Under the pieces are notes generated by a model. The model searched no databases, had not been told where the DNA came from, and saw only the letters and a list, made by a program, of their open reading frames with translations. A program made the translations under genes and the position numbers. From contig NZ_OMPS01000045.1 of the NCBI RefSeq assembly GCF_900313035.1, positions 124,001-188,000 on the forward strand: a DNA stretch of 64,000 bases, read 5' to 3'. Positions 37,310 through 47,257 of this stretch are shown here, piece after piece. Numbering within the stretch: position 1 is the first letter of the stretch; the number at the start of each line of letters is the position of its first letter. The stretch comes from Ruegeria sp. EL01 (GTDB lineage: Bacteria > Pseudomonadota > Alphaproteobacteria > Rhodobacterales > Rhodobacteraceae).

Positions 37310-38746
37310 TCAGCGCCGGGCGTAGATGTCTTCGTACCGAATGATGTCGTCCTCACCCAGATAGCTGCCGGTTTGGACTTCGATCAGTACCATGGGAACC
37401 TTGCCCGGGTTTTCCATCCGGTGAACTGCACCCAACGGAATGTAGACCGATTGGTTTTCCGACAAGAGCTGGACGTCATCGTCGATCGTAACCTTCGCCG
37501 TGCCTTCCACAACAATCCAGTGTTCGGACCGATGGTGATGGGATTGCAGGCTAAGCGATGCCCCTGGATGAACATGGATGCGTTTGACCTGAAACCTTTC
37601 GCCGATCACCAGACTTTCGAACCAACCCCATGGACGATGATCGACCGGCAGCAATTCTGCCTGTTTCGCACCTTTGGCTTTCAGTGCTGATACAGCCAGT
37701 TTAACGTCTTGCGCCCTGTCCATACTGGCAACCAGAACAGCATCCGGCATTGTAACCGCCACTATGTTTTCCAACCCCAACGCCACGACTTCTTGTGACG
37801 GAGACTCTGAGCGGATCAGAACATTGTTGCAGTCGATTGTGGTCACTTCGCCAGTTGTGGCAACGCCGTCGGCATCGGGATAGGTCAGTTCCTGTACAGC
37901 CGTCCAGCTGCCCACATCCGACCAACCCGCTGCGTAAGGGACAACGCTGAGGTTCTCGGCCTTTTCCATCACAGCATAGTCGATCGAGATATCGTCGACC
38001 CTGGACCAGGCTTCGGCATCTAACCGCAGAAAACCCAGATCCGTTTGAGCGTCGGCAACGGCTTGTTTCACAGGCTCCATCAGAGCTGCGGCATGCTGCT
38101 CAAAAGCGGCGATGATGTCGCGCACAGCAAACAGGAAAATACCTGAATTCCACAGGTAGCTGCCATCATTCAGCATGTCCTTGGCGCTGTCCAGATCAGG
38201 CTTTTCAACAAAGCGATCCAGAGGCACCGCCACACCTGATGCATCCGGTGCGTGGCTGAGTTTCAGGTAGCCATAACCCGTTTCCGGACGATCCGGAGTG
38301 ATACCAAATGTAACAAGGTCGCTGCGGTCCTTGATGGCCCTTACGCCCTCGTCAACCGCCTGATGGAACGCTGGTTTATCCGGAACAACGTGGTCAGAAG
38401 GCGCAACCAGCATGATGGCGTTCGGGTCGATGGGTTCCAGATACAAGGCTGCCGCCAAAACAGCCGGCGCAGTGTTGCGCCCTTCTGGTTCGATCAGGAT
38501 TGGGCCGGGGTCGACGCTGACGGCAGTAAGCTGTTCAGGGACAACAAAACGAAAGGCTTCGTTGGTTAAGATCAAAGGCTTGGCATAGGGTGCTTTCTTA
38601 GGCCCCCGCATTCGTTCGGCACAATCCTGCAGCAGGCTGGTCTCACCAATTAGCGGTACAAACTGCTTGGGATAGCTTTTCCGGGACAGGGGCCACAAAC
38701 GGGTCCCCGACCCACCGCACAGAATGACAGGATAGACAGTGTTCAT
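37310..38746 (-). CDS. manC: Mannose-1-phosphate guanylyltransferase / mannose-6-phosphate isomerase
   Basis: Bifunctional enzyme of 478 residues. The nucleotidyltransferase domain has the pyrophosphorylase signature VILCGGSGTRLWPLSRKSYPKQF. A C-terminal cupin domain (QSHHHRSEHWIVVEGTA) carries the type II isomerase activity. It makes GDP-mannose from mannose 1-phosphate or fructose 6-phosphate. Because gmd and fcl nearby are broken, the product would now serve other mannose-containing glycans. The 254 bases downstream hold nothing recognisable. Confidence 0.92.
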   Translation of the reverse strand: MNTVYPVILCGGSGTRLWPLSRKSYPKQFVPLIGETSLLQDCAERMRGPKKAPYAKPLILTNEAFRFVVPEQLTAVSVDPGPILIEPEGRNTAPAVLAAALYLEPIDPNAIMLVAPSDHVVPDKPAFHQAVDEGVRAIKDRSDLVTFGITPDRPETGYGYLKLSHAPDASGVAVPLDRFVEKPDLDSAKDMLNDGSYLWNSGIFLFAVRDIIAAFEQHAAALMEPVKQAVADAQTDLGFLRLDAEAWSRVDDISIDYAVMEKAENLSVVPYAAGWSDVGSWTAVQELTYPDADGVATTGEVTTIDCNNVLIRSESPSQEVVALGLENIVAVTMPDAVLVASMDRAQDVKLAVSALKAKGAKQAELLPVDHRPWGWFESLVIGERFQVKRIHVHPGASLSLQSHHHRSEHWIVVEGTAKVTIDDDVQLLSENQSVYIPLGAVHRMENPGKVPMVLIEVQTGSYLGEDDIIRYEDIYARR

Positions 38747-38818
38747 AACTTTGGTGCCTTTGAACTGCTATTGCCAAACGGTATCGCTTTAATTGCAGTC
38801 AAGGGAAAGAGCCGGTGA

Positions 38819-39712
38819 TTACTGTGCCGCTTTCCCCGTGGCAACGATGTCATGCAGGTACGCGCTCAGATCACCGCGCAGGTCCTCACGGGCCAAAGCA
38901 AAGGCCACCGTGGCCTGCAAAAATCCTGATTTCGATCCGCAGTCAAACCGCTGACCTTCAAACTTGTACCCAAAGACCGGAACGCCGTTAATGATGTCTT
39001 CAGCAATGGCATCGGTCAGCTGAATTTCTCCGCCACTGCCTGCTTTCAGTTTGTTCAGGTTGTACAAGACCGAGGGGCCAAGAACATAACGCCCAATCAC
39101 GGCAAGATTGGACGGGGCTTCGTCAGGCTTTGGCTTTTCGATCATCCCTTTGGCGCGGACAACCGTTCCAACGTTTGAACCCACGTCTAGAACACCATAA
39201 GAGCTGGTCTTTTCAGGCGGGACTTCCATTGCCGCAACCATGTTGCCGCCAGTTTCTTCGTAGGCCTCAATCATCTGTTGCAGGCAAGGCTTATCTGCCG
39301 CGATCACATCGTCTGGCAGCATCACCGCAAACGGTTCATCCCCGATCAGGCGACGTGCGCACCAGACGGCATGCCCCAGACCCAACGCCTTGTGCTGACG
39401 GATATAAGCAATCGCGCCGCTTTCCATGTTGGTCGCATTCAGCGTCTCAAGCAGCTCGTCCTTGCCTTTTGCCTTCAACTCCTGTTCCAAAACAAGGTTG
39501 TGGTCGAAGTAGTCTTCAAGCGCGGATTTCCCGCGCGACGTGACAAAGATGAATTCCTTGATCCCTGCAGCACGCGCTTCGTCGATCGCGTATTGCACCA
39601 AGGGGCGGTCGACCAGAGTCATGATCTCTTTCGGGACAGATTTGGTTGCAGGCAAAAACCGCGTGCCCAGCCCTGCTACGGGGAAAATCGCTTTGGTGAC
39701 CTTGCGTGCCAT
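38819..39712 (-). CDS. galU: UTP-glucose-1-phosphate uridylyltransferase
   Basis: Enzyme of 297 residues that makes UDP-glucose. The motif AIFPVAGLGTRFLPATKSVPKEIMTL near the start (read in short parts), FVTSRGKSALEDYFD and LPDDVI are typical of GalU. I chose ATG 39712 because AGAGG lies just upstream; an ATG 6 codons earlier has no such site. UDP-glucose feeds Ugd and glycan or lipid sugar synthesis. It is followed by manC after 72 bases on the same strand. Confidence 0.93.
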   Translation of the reverse strand: MARKVTKAIFPVAGLGTRFLPATKSVPKEIMTLVDRPLVQYAIDEARAAGIKEFIFVTSRGKSALEDYFDHNLVLEQELKAKGKDELLETLNATNMESGAIAYIRQHKALGLGHAVWCARRLIGDEPFAVMLPDDVIAADKPCLQQMIEAYEETGGNMVAAMEVPPEKTSSYGVLDVGSNVGTVVRAKGMIEKPKPDEAPSNLAVIGRYVLGPSVLYNLNKLKAGSGGEIQLTDAIAEDIINGVPVFGYKFEGQRFDCGSKSGFLQATVAFALAREDLRGDLSAYLHDIVATGKAAQ

Positions 39713-39980
39713 GGTGCCTCTCAAATTCAAATTTTAGCCGGAAGATTTGAACCCCTCCGGAATGCCCTCATAAGCTTTGAGGTCAGATCAATCAATCATA
39801 CCCGAAAAACCGGGCGCCAATCAGTCAAATCGTGCCACCTTGGGCAGACGGAGTCAAAACGAACCAACAGTTTGGCTTAAATGATGCACGCACGTTTGGT
39901 GAATGCTGGATCTCGTTGAGCTAAAGCCGCCAGTGTTTTGCCCGCAAGGTGGGGTGATTGACCGGGTACTCCCCGAAGCC

Positions 39981-40010
39981 AAAAAACTGACCTTGGGGCA
40001 GGGGATCAGG
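39981..40010 (-). terminator. Probable terminator after the Opp operon
   Basis: Read on the minus strand from the stop of the peptide-transporter ATPase gene, CTGA-T-CC pairs with GGTCAG across a short loop and is followed at once by six T. The stem includes the stop codon and has one bulge, so the strength is uncertain. The 275 bases beyond it up to galU hold no gene. Confidence 0.45.
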
Positions 40011-41811
40011 CTTTTGCCATGATGAAGTCCAGCGAATCATGTTCTGCCACGAAATGATCCGGGGCAACTTCGCTAAGCTTTGGGACGTAGTCTGTTTCAC
40101 CGGCGGAAAGTCGGCTGGGCAGGAACCGCAATGCGGCCTTCGGGTCCATGGGCGAGGGCAGTTCGCCCGGCAGCTTCAGCCGCGTGCGGCTGCGTTCCAC
40201 ATCCGGATCCGGGATTGGTACGGCCGAAATCAGCGACTGCGTGTAGGGATGAACGGGTTTGGAACAGACCACCTCACCATCGCCCAGTTCAACGATGCGG
40301 CCCAGGTAAAGAACCATGATCCGGTTCGAAATCGCCCGCACAACAGACAAATCATGACTGATGAAGATCATCGACAACCCGAACTCCTGCTGCAATTCGC
40401 GCAGCAGCGCGACAATCTGCGCCTGAATCGAGACGTCCAGGGCCGAGACCGCTTCGTCGCAGATGATCAGTTTGGGCTTGTTGATCATCGCCCGTGCGAT
40501 GCCGACCCGCTGGTTCTGCCCACCGGACAACTCATGCGGATACCGGTTGATCATGTTGGCCTTCAAGCCAACACGCTCCATCATCTCGGCGACCATCTCT
40601 TTGCGTTCCCGTTCAGTCAGGTCGGGGCGATAAGTTTTTAGCGGCTCGGCAATCGATGCCGAAATCGTCATGCGAGGGTCAAGACTGGCAAGTGGATCCT
40701 GGAACACGATCTGCAGGTCCTTGCGGTATTTGTTCAACTCGGCCCGCCTCAATCCCACGATCGGGTGGCCCAACCAACTGACATTGCCTGCGCTGGGTTC
40801 GATCAGCTGCAACACTGCCCGCGCTAAAGTAGATTTTCCACAGCCGGATTCGCCGACAACACCCAGTGTTTCGCCTTTGCGGATGTCAAAGCTGACGCCG
40901 TCTACCGCCTTGAGCGGAACTTTGTGCCCGAACAGCCCGCCTGAGACGTGGATGGGAAAATGAACCTTGACGTCGTCAACCTTAAGCATCGGCTCTTCGA
41001 CATTAGCTAGGGCCTTAGGTGCATCGCCCGCGTCGATCCGGGGCATCGCCTCAAGCAGCGTCCGAGTGTAGTCGTGTTTTGGCGCCTGGAATATCTCGCG
41101 CGCGTCGCCGGCCTCCACAAATTCACCCAGTCGCATCACCTGAATACGATCGCACATCCGCGCCACAACACCCATGTCATGGGTGATCAGGGCAATCGCA
41201 GTGCCGTCGTCTTTTTGCAACCGAACCATAAGATCCAGAATGTCTGCCTGTACGGTTACATCCAGTGCGGTCGTCGGTTCGTCGGCGATCAGCAGCTTTG
41301 GATTACACAGCATCGACATGGCAATCATGACGCGCTGGCGCATTCCACCGGACAACTCGTGTGGATACTGATCCAGGCGCCGCTTGGCTTCCGGGATACG
41401 TACGCGATCCAGCCACTCCAGACACCGCGCGCGCGCTGCAGCGCCCTGCATACCTTCATGCACCTGCAACACTTCACGCATTTGCTGGCCGATCCGCAGA
41501 TGCGGTGTCAGCGCCGTCAGTGGATCCTGAAAGATCATGCCCACATCATCCCCGCGAATCTGGTTCAGCTTGTTGACGGGCAGGTTTAGAATTTCCTGAC
41601 CATTCAGCAGCGCCGAGCCAGTTGCATGACCAGCCGAAGGCAGCAGCCCCATGGCAGCCATGAAGGTCTGGCTTTTTCCTGACCCGCTTTCACCGACGAT
41701 GCCCAGGCATTCACCCGGATTGATGTCAAAGCTAATGTTTTTAACAGCCTCGACAACACCATCGGCCGTATCGAATTTGACGCTTAGGTCCTTTACAGAA
41801 AACAGTGACAT
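40006..41811 (-). CDS. Peptide ABC transporter ATPase, fused DppD-DppF type
   Basis: Two ABC domains in one chain of 601 residues. The first has Walker A GESGSGKS, signature LSGGMRQRV and Walker B LLIADEPTTALD. The second has GESGCGKS, LSGGQNQRV and LIICDEAVSALD. Both have the Opp/Dpp-type C-terminal extension (RTLLEAMP; SLISAVPIPDP). It powers the oligopeptide/dipeptide-type importer formed with the two permeases encoded upstream. The start ATG at 41811 lies just after the oppC stop; a longer frame exists but only inside oppC. Confidence 0.92.
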   Translation of the reverse strand: MSLFSVKDLSVKFDTADGVVEAVKNISFDINPGECLGIVGESGSGKSQTFMAAMGLLPSAGHATGSALLNGQEILNLPVNKLNQIRGDDVGMIFQDPLTALTPHLRIGQQMREVLQVHEGMQGAAARARCLEWLDRVRIPEAKRRLDQYPHELSGGMRQRVMIAMSMLCNPKLLIADEPTTALDVTVQADILDLMVRLQKDDGTAIALITHDMGVVARMCDRIQVMRLGEFVEAGDAREIFQAPKHDYTRTLLEAMPRIDAGDAPKALANVEEPMLKVDDVKVHFPIHVSGGLFGHKVPLKAVDGVSFDIRKGETLGVVGESGCGKSTLARAVLQLIEPSAGNVSWLGHPIVGLRRAELNKYRKDLQIVFQDPLASLDPRMTISASIAEPLKTYRPDLTERERKEMVAEMMERVGLKANMINRYPHELSGGQNQRVGIARAMINKPKLIICDEAVSALDVSIQAQIVALLRELQQEFGLSMIFISHDLSVVRAISNRIMVLYLGRIVELGDGEVVCSKPVHPYTQSLISAVPIPDPDVERSRTRLKLPGELPSPMDPKAALRFLPSRLSAGETDYVPKLSEVAPDHFVAEHDSLDFIMAKA

Positions 41812-41812
41812 A

Positions 41813-42742
41813 TCAGCGATCCTTCGGGTCCAGAGCGTCGCGCAAGCCATCCCCGATGAAGAACATCGTGATGATAATGGCGACGTAGAATGTCAGCGGG
41901 TACATCAATTGCCACAAAGTGCCATACCCCATGGTTCCGGCCCCTTCGGCGATCAGACGCCCCAACGAGGTAAAGGGTTCCGAAATCCCGAGACCGAGGA
42001 ATGAGATAAAGCTTTCGGTCAGGATCATCTCGGGCACCAACAGCGAGGCGTAGACAATTACCACGCCCAAAAGGTTGGGCAAGATATGGCGGTACATGAT
42101 GGTGAACTCACTGACACCAGCAGCGCGGGCGGCCTCGATAAACTCGCGGTTCTTCAGGGTCAGTGTCTGCCCCCGAACGATCCGCGCCATGGTCAGCCAA
42201 CCTACAGCCCCAAGGGCGATGAACAGCATAAAGAACGACCGACCCGCCACAACCAGCAGCAAAATGATGATCAACGTGGCTGGGATCGCCAGCAGAATGT
42301 CGACAAAACGCATCATCGCGCCATCGACACGCCCGCCGATGTAACCGGCGGCGATGCCATAGCAGGTGCCGACGATTAGCGCCGTTGCAGCCCCAATCAG
42401 ACCCACCAACAGCGACGTGGTCGTCGCCTGAATGACCCGGCTATACAGGTCGCGTCCCAGATCATCGACGCCGAAATAGTGTCCAGTTTCGATCGAAGGC
42501 GTGCCCATACCGCGCACGTCCCCCATGACGTTCCAGTCGATTTCCTCGTTGTTCCAAACGGCGAAATATGGACCAATGACCGTGAACAGGACGATCAGAC
42601 CCAGAATGAAGACACTGGCCATTGCGGCCTTGTTGCGGACGAACCGCATACGCGCGTCCTGCCAGAGTGAACGCCCCTGAACGACCGTGAAATCGGTGAT
42701 TTCTTCGGTCAGATGGGCGGCTTTTTGTGATTTTCCAAGCAT
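41813..42742 (-). CDS. Peptide ABC transporter permease, OppC/DppC type
   Basis: Permease of 309 residues with an N-terminal cytoplasmic segment, a long first helix (MASVFILGLIVLFTVIGPYF) and five further helices. The coupling-helix motif EFIEAARAAGVSEFTIMYRHILPN is the family hallmark. The ATG at 42742 is preceded by GAGGGG, which decides the start over one 14 codons upstream. It pairs with the OppB-type permease in an importer for peptides or similar compounds; the substrate cannot be read from the permease. Confidence 0.92.
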   Translation of the reverse strand: MLGKSQKAAHLTEEITDFTVVQGRSLWQDARMRFVRNKAAMASVFILGLIVLFTVIGPYFAVWNNEEIDWNVMGDVRGMGTPSIETGHYFGVDDLGRDLYSRVIQATTTSLLVGLIGAATALIVGTCYGIAAGYIGGRVDGAMMRFVDILLAIPATLIIILLLVVAGRSFFMLFIALGAVGWLTMARIVRGQTLTLKNREFIEAARAAGVSEFTIMYRHILPNLLGVVIVYASLLVPEMILTESFISFLGLGISEPFTSLGRLIAEGAGTMGYGTLWQLMYPLTFYVAIIITMFFIGDGLRDALDPKDR

Positions 42743-42752
42743 TGCCAGCCCC

Positions 42753-43676
42753 TCAGTAGCGGATTTTCGGATCGAACCAGGCATAGGCCAGGTCGGTCAG
42801 CAGGTTCACGACGACAGTCAACGCGCCGTACAGGATCGTGACCCCCAACAGCACCGCATAGTCTCGGGACAGGGCCGAGCCGACATAGGCTTGCCCCAGA
42901 CCACCGGTTGAGAAATAGATGTCGACGAAAACCGAGCCGGTCAGCACGTAAACAAAAACCGGACCCAGATAGGACACTACTGGCAGCAAGGTTGGCTTCA
43001 GCGCGTGGCGCCAGATTACGGTTCTGGTTGGCAGCCCTTTGGCCCGTGCGGTGCGAATGAAGTTCGAGTTCAGAACCTCCAGCATCGAAGACCGGGTGAT
43101 CCGCGCGATCGAGCCCATGTAAGATGTCGCCAATGCGATGACCGGCATGATCAGATACTGCCACTGGCCGCCATTCCAGCCGCCGCCCGGCAGCCATCCC
43201 AGCCACAAGGTGAAGGTCAGGATCAGGATCGGACCCATGATGAAGTTCGGCAGTGCTTGCGCCGCGATCCCCAGACCCACAGCGAAATAGTCGATCCAGC
43301 TGTTGTGTTTGATCGCGGCTGCAATTCCCAGGCCGACGCCAATCACTGTTGCCACGAGGAACGACAATGACCCGTAGGTCAGCGAAATCGGAAAGCCCTG
43401 CGCGATGATGTCATTCACGTCCCGGTCCTTGAACTTGAAGGACGGGCCGAAATCGAAATGCACGACGATGTTGTACAGGTAATCCCAAAGCTGTTTCCAC
43501 AGCGGTTGGTCCAGCCCGTATCGCGCCTCGATATTCGCCAAAACCGCAGGTGGCAGGGGCCGTTCCGAGGTAAATGGCCCACCAGGCGCGAAGTGCATCA
43601 GAAAGAAACAGGCGACGATCAGCAATAGAATCGTCGGAATGGCGATCAGCAATCGCCGCAAACTATAGGCAAGCAT
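42753..43676 (-). CDS. Peptide ABC transporter permease, OppB/DppB type
   Basis: Permease of 307 residues with six hydrophobic helices. It has the typical start MLAYSLRRLLIAIPTILLLI, the periplasmic loop LPPAVLANIEARYGLDQPLW and the coupling motif RTARAKGLPTRTVIWRHALKP. It lies between oppA and the oppC-type gene on the minus strand. A strong hairpin separates it from oppA, which probably lowers its expression relative to the binding protein. Confidence 0.92.
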   Translation of the reverse strand: MLAYSLRRLLIAIPTILLLIVACFFLMHFAPGGPFTSERPLPPAVLANIEARYGLDQPLWKQLWDYLYNIVVHFDFGPSFKFKDRDVNDIIAQGFPISLTYGSLSFLVATVIGVGLGIAAAIKHNSWIDYFAVGLGIAAQALPNFIMGPILILTFTLWLGWLPGGGWNGGQWQYLIMPVIALATSYMGSIARITRSSMLEVLNSNFIRTARAKGLPTRTVIWRHALKPTLLPVVSYLGPVFVYVLTGSVFVDIYFSTGGLGQAYVGSALSRDYAVLLGVTILYGALTVVVNLLTDLAYAWFDPKIRY

Positions 43677-43694
43677 TTCATGCCCCCATTATTG

Positions 43695-43726
43695 GCGCTG
43701 CCCCGGGAAGTGTCCCGGGGCAGCGC
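43695..43726 (-). other. Perfect intercistronic hairpin between oppA and oppB
   Basis: GCGCTGCCCCGGGA, a 4-base loop, then TCCCGGGGCAGCGC gives a perfect 14-base GC-rich stem in the 65-base gap. No T run follows. It fits an mRNA-stabilising or partly terminating element that keeps the binding-protein message in excess. Confidence 0.75.
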
Positions 43727-43741
43727 GTGATCAAAGGATGA

Positions 43742-45370
43742 TTAATCGGCGAGCTTGTACAGGTTCTTCGAGTACCAGTTTTGCTCGACATTGTTCACCG
43801 GCCAGTTCCCGACATCGCTGTCCATCATGTAGACACCAGCGTAGTGGTAGATCGGGATTACTGGCGTTTCCTGAGCGATGATACGCTCGACCTCGGTGTA
43901 AAGAGGTGCCGGATCGTCTGACGTTTTGGCCTCGGCCAGCAGTTCGTCAACACGGGCATTGGCGAATTTCCCGTCATTGTAGCCAGAGTCTGACTGCAGC
44001 AGATCCAGGAAGGTGGACGCTTCGTTGTAGTCGCCGCACCATGCGCCACGGGCCAGGTCAAAGTTCTGGTTGCCGCGTTCTTCCAGGAACACTTTCCATT
44101 CCATATTGGCCAGCTCGACCTGAACACCCAACTTTTGTTTCCACATTTGGCTTACAGCAACGGCGACCTTCTTGTGATCTTCATTGGTATTGTAGACCAT
44201 TTCGAAGCTGAGTGGATTGTCCGGACCGTAACCCGCCTCGGCCAGAAGTTCTTTTGCGAGTTCATCCTGCTCGGCTTGGCTCATCGATGCCATTTCTACC
44301 GCTGGAACAGTGAAGCCTGCAGTTGCTTCGGGCGCGAAGGTGTAGGCTGGCGGCTGGCCGCCGGCCATTACTTTTTCGGTGATGATGTCGCGGTCCACGG
44401 CCAGTGACAACGCCTGACGAACGTTGGGATCTTTGAATGCCTCAGGTCCATCTTCAGTCATGTTGAATGTGTAGTAATAGTTGCATAGGCGTGGGAAGCT
44501 GATCGCTTCTGTGGGATGTTCCTGGCTCAGACGTGGGAACTGACCTGCGGGGATTTCGGTCCGATCCAGCTCGCCTGCAAGGTAACGTGTCAAAGCAACG
44601 TTTTCATCGTTGATGACCAACGTCACGACTTTGTCGAGGATGGTGTTGTCATTGTCCCAATACATTTCGTTGCGCTCTCGTGTCGAACGTTCCTGCGGTA
44701 GATGCTCGGTCCAGACATATGCACCGTTCGAAACGATGTTTTCCGGCTTGGTCCAAGCGTCGCCAAACTCTTCGACGACCTTCTGCGGTGCAGGGAAGGT
44801 GGTCGAATGCGTCGTCATTTGTGGGAAGTAGGGCAGTGGCGCGCTCAGGCGAACTTCGAGGGTTTTGTCGTCTATGGCTTTGACGCCCAGATCGTCGATA
44901 GGTGCATTGCCTGCAATGATGTCGGCGGCGTTCTCAATCGACATTAGCTCCATGAACCACGCATAGGGGGACGACAGTTCGGGATCGACGGCCCGTTTCC
45001 AGGCGAAGACAAAATCACCTGCGGTAACCGGATCACCATTCGACCACTTCGCATCGTCGCGCAGGGTAAATGTGTAAACGTCTTTGGTGTCGTTGGCCTC
45101 ATAACCAGTCGCCACACCGGGAACCAGATTACCGTCTTCATCCTGATTCATCAGACCTTCAAATAGGTCGCGTACGATTTCGGCGCCGTATGTATCTTCG
45201 ACGACCTGTGGGTCGACCGAGGTGTGTTCATCTCCAAGACGGTAGATAAATGTCTGATCATCTGCCAGTGCCTCGCCCGTTTCCGGGTGTGTGTCAGCCG
45301 CGAATGCGGCACCTGTCATAAAGGTCGAGGTCAAGAGACCAGCCAGCGATGTTCGGATAATTTTGTTCAT
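43742..45370 (-). CDS. Peptide ABC transporter substrate-binding protein (OppA type)
   Basis: Periplasmic binding protein of 542 residues. The signal peptide (MNKIIRTSLAGLLTS to FAAD) is followed by an SBP family 5 fold: WSNGDPVTAGDFVFAWKRAVDP is the family signature, and YFTLR-type and Y-rich segments follow. The ATG at 45370 is preceded by GGGAG and begins a proper signal peptide, so I rejected the frame's start 39 codons upstream. It delivers peptides to the OppB/C permeases. It heads the operon. Confidence 0.92.
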   Translation of the reverse strand: MNKIIRTSLAGLLTSTFMTGAAFAADTHPETGEALADDQTFIYRLGDEHTSVDPQVVEDTYGAEIVRDLFEGLMNQDEDGNLVPGVATGYEANDTKDVYTFTLRDDAKWSNGDPVTAGDFVFAWKRAVDPELSSPYAWFMELMSIENAADIIAGNAPIDDLGVKAIDDKTLEVRLSAPLPYFPQMTTHSTTFPAPQKVVEEFGDAWTKPENIVSNGAYVWTEHLPQERSTRERNEMYWDNDNTILDKVVTLVINDENVALTRYLAGELDRTEIPAGQFPRLSQEHPTEAISFPRLCNYYYTFNMTEDGPEAFKDPNVRQALSLAVDRDIITEKVMAGGQPPAYTFAPEATAGFTVPAVEMASMSQAEQDELAKELLAEAGYGPDNPLSFEMVYNTNEDHKKVAVAVSQMWKQKLGVQVELANMEWKVFLEERGNQNFDLARGAWCGDYNEASTFLDLLQSDSGYNDGKFANARVDELLAEAKTSDDPAPLYTEVERIIAQETPVIPIYHYAGVYMMDSDVGNWPVNNVEQNWYSKNLYKLAD

Positions 45371-45837
45371 GATTTTTCTCCCATTTTTTGGAGCCAGATA
45401 GGTGCCACCCGCAGGGGTGACATCCGGCAACCGGTTTTTGTCCGACATGGGCCGGGATACAGTCTTGATTGAGTTTGGCTTTGCCAAGTCGCAATAAGCA
45501 CTGCGTCGCGGCCTTCCATTTTGCTGTCAGGAACGTAACTGCGAAAGTGTTCTTTCACTGCGCGGAAACGTTACATTTTTTTAGTAACGGTAAAAGCCTT
45601 GGTGTGTAGGTTGATCAACCGAAGGCTGAAAATTTCCGTTTTGCCGGGCCGCTCTGAAACTTTGTGATCAATCAGCGCCTTGCTTTAACATATCTGTTAA
45701 AGGTTAGCGGTTGGGGCAACGCGGGACATGGAACCTTCTGGTGTGCCAACGGTCAGGTGCAGCCCGAAATTTAGCGAATCACTGACAAAGGCGGGATGGG
45801 TTGATCCGAAAACCGGTGCGTGATTTCCCGACAAATG
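45371..45837. promoter_or_regulatory. Palindrome-rich upstream region of the Opp operon
   Basis: No gene is supported in these 467 bases between the transglycosylase stop and oppA, both on the minus strand. Three clear inverted repeats lie here: CGTTAC-N9-GTAACG (45569-45589), GGTTGATCAACC (45609-45620, perfect) and CTTTAACA-TATC-TGTTAAAG (45683-45702, perfect 8-base arms). They are likely operators of different regulators of oppA, or partly terminator structure for the upstream gene. The regulators are not known. Confidence 0.6.
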
Positions 45838-47073
45838 TCAGGGAACCAATATGGCCTTCATCTTCTTCTCGGGAAAGCATGTGGGTGTGCGACCCGTCGC
45901 TTCTTGCCAGCGCCCGATGGATCGGCGGGTTTTGAAACCTGGCAGCCCGTCGGCACCTCCGACGTCGTGCCCTTGCTCTTCCAAGGCCCGTTGCATAACG
46001 GCGACATCGGATCGATAGAGCCCGCCGATCTTTCCCCAACTGCTGCGGAAATCGCCGACGCCATATTGAATTCGATCGCCCACATGGCCGACGAACAGGG
46101 CATAGAGGTCACTCTTGTTGTATTCCTTGAGTACATAAAAGTTCGGTGTGACTAAAAAGGCGGGTCCGTTTCGCCCCGCAGGCATCATCAAATACCCCTC
46201 TCCGGTTCGCTCGTGCGCGGGGAAAGCTTTGCCTGAAACGCGCGTAATCCCCAGTGCTTCCCAGTCGCGAATGGGCCGCCCCTGATCCGGCCCTTCCAAT
46301 GCGCAGGAGACGGACGTAGGCACGTTGACCTCGAACCCCCAATCCCGCCCTGCGACCCAGCCGTGCCGAGCCAGATAATTGGCGATTGATGCGATCGTGT
46401 CGTCTTCGGATCCCCAAATGTCTGCGCGCCCGTCGCCATTCCCATCTGCGGCAAAGGCCAGAAAACTTGATGGCATGAATTGCGGCTGTCCCAGTGCACC
46501 TGCCCAACTGCTTTTCATCGCGCGGCCCTGTACGTGCCCGTCGTCAGCAATCTGGAGCGCGGCTACTAGCTCATTAGTGAAATAGTCTGCGCGCGTGCTC
46601 ATGAAGCCTTTGGTGGCTAGGACCTGAAAGGCGTCGTGACGGATGGGGACCTGGCCATAACCGCTTTCACGTCCCCAAATCGCCAATATGATGCGTGCCG
46701 GGACGCCAGTTTTGGCTTCGGCCTGCGAAAGCGCTGTAGCGTGGCGTTTTGCCATTTTCCGCCCCACCGCAGTGGCGCCCTGAACCGAGCCCGCGTTGAA
46801 GTACTTACCGGGTGAGCCAAACTCTGCCTGCCTTTGTGTCTTGGGCGTTTTTGCCTTGCTGCCTGGTGGCACAAGATCCGGAAGATCCCAATTTAGCGAA
46901 ACCCCGGAAAAGGCCTGCGTCATCGTATGGCGCGATACACCTTTTGCGCGCGCTTGCGGCCAGATCGTTTCTTGCAGCCATGATTGAAATTGACGCTCAA
47001 CAGCCACACGGTCTTGGGCCAAGACGCTGTGTGCTAGCAGTGCAAGACCGAGTGAAATAAGAAGCGTGCGCAT
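45838..47073 (-). CDS. Lytic murein transglycosylase (MltB family)
   Basis: Exported peptidoglycan-cleaving enzyme of 411 residues. The signal peptide ends near SVLAQ. The catalytic domain has ILAIWGRESGYG, with the glutamate of the family, and MKSSWAGALGQPQFMPSSFL. A C-terminal peptidoglycan-binding domain (about 345-411) contains DVAVMQRALEEQGHDVGGADG. It cleaves murein strands non-hydrolytically to anhydro products. I chose ATG 47073 because it starts the signal peptide. It acts in the periplasm; no operon partner is evident. Confidence 0.9.
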   Translation of the reverse strand: MRTLLISLGLALLAHSVLAQDRVAVERQFQSWLQETIWPQARAKGVSRHTMTQAFSGVSLNWDLPDLVPPGSKAKTPKTQRQAEFGSPGKYFNAGSVQGATAVGRKMAKRHATALSQAEAKTGVPARIILAIWGRESGYGQVPIRHDAFQVLATKGFMSTRADYFTNELVAALQIADDGHVQGRAMKSSWAGALGQPQFMPSSFLAFAADGNGDGRADIWGSEDDTIASIANYLARHGWVAGRDWGFEVNVPTSVSCALEGPDQGRPIRDWEALGITRVSGKAFPAHERTGEGYLMMPAGRNGPAFLVTPNFYVLKEYNKSDLYALFVGHVGDRIQYGVGDFRSSWGKIGGLYRSDVAVMQRALEEQGHDVGGADGLPGFKTRRSIGRWQEATGRTPTCFPEKKMKAILVP

Positions 47074-47257
47074 GCTTGTAATGTGTGTCGCGGCCACGGT
47101 CCCAAGTCAACGGGAAGACGCGCCTTCTGAATACTAAGTTAGAGCTTACTGGCGGGGATATTGAAGTTTGACGGCTGTCGGTCAGGAAAAGCCTTGAGAA
47201 AACTGCTGTCTCTGCCGATAGTTGCACCAAGTTGAGTGCAGGAGAGGACCGTCAGTC

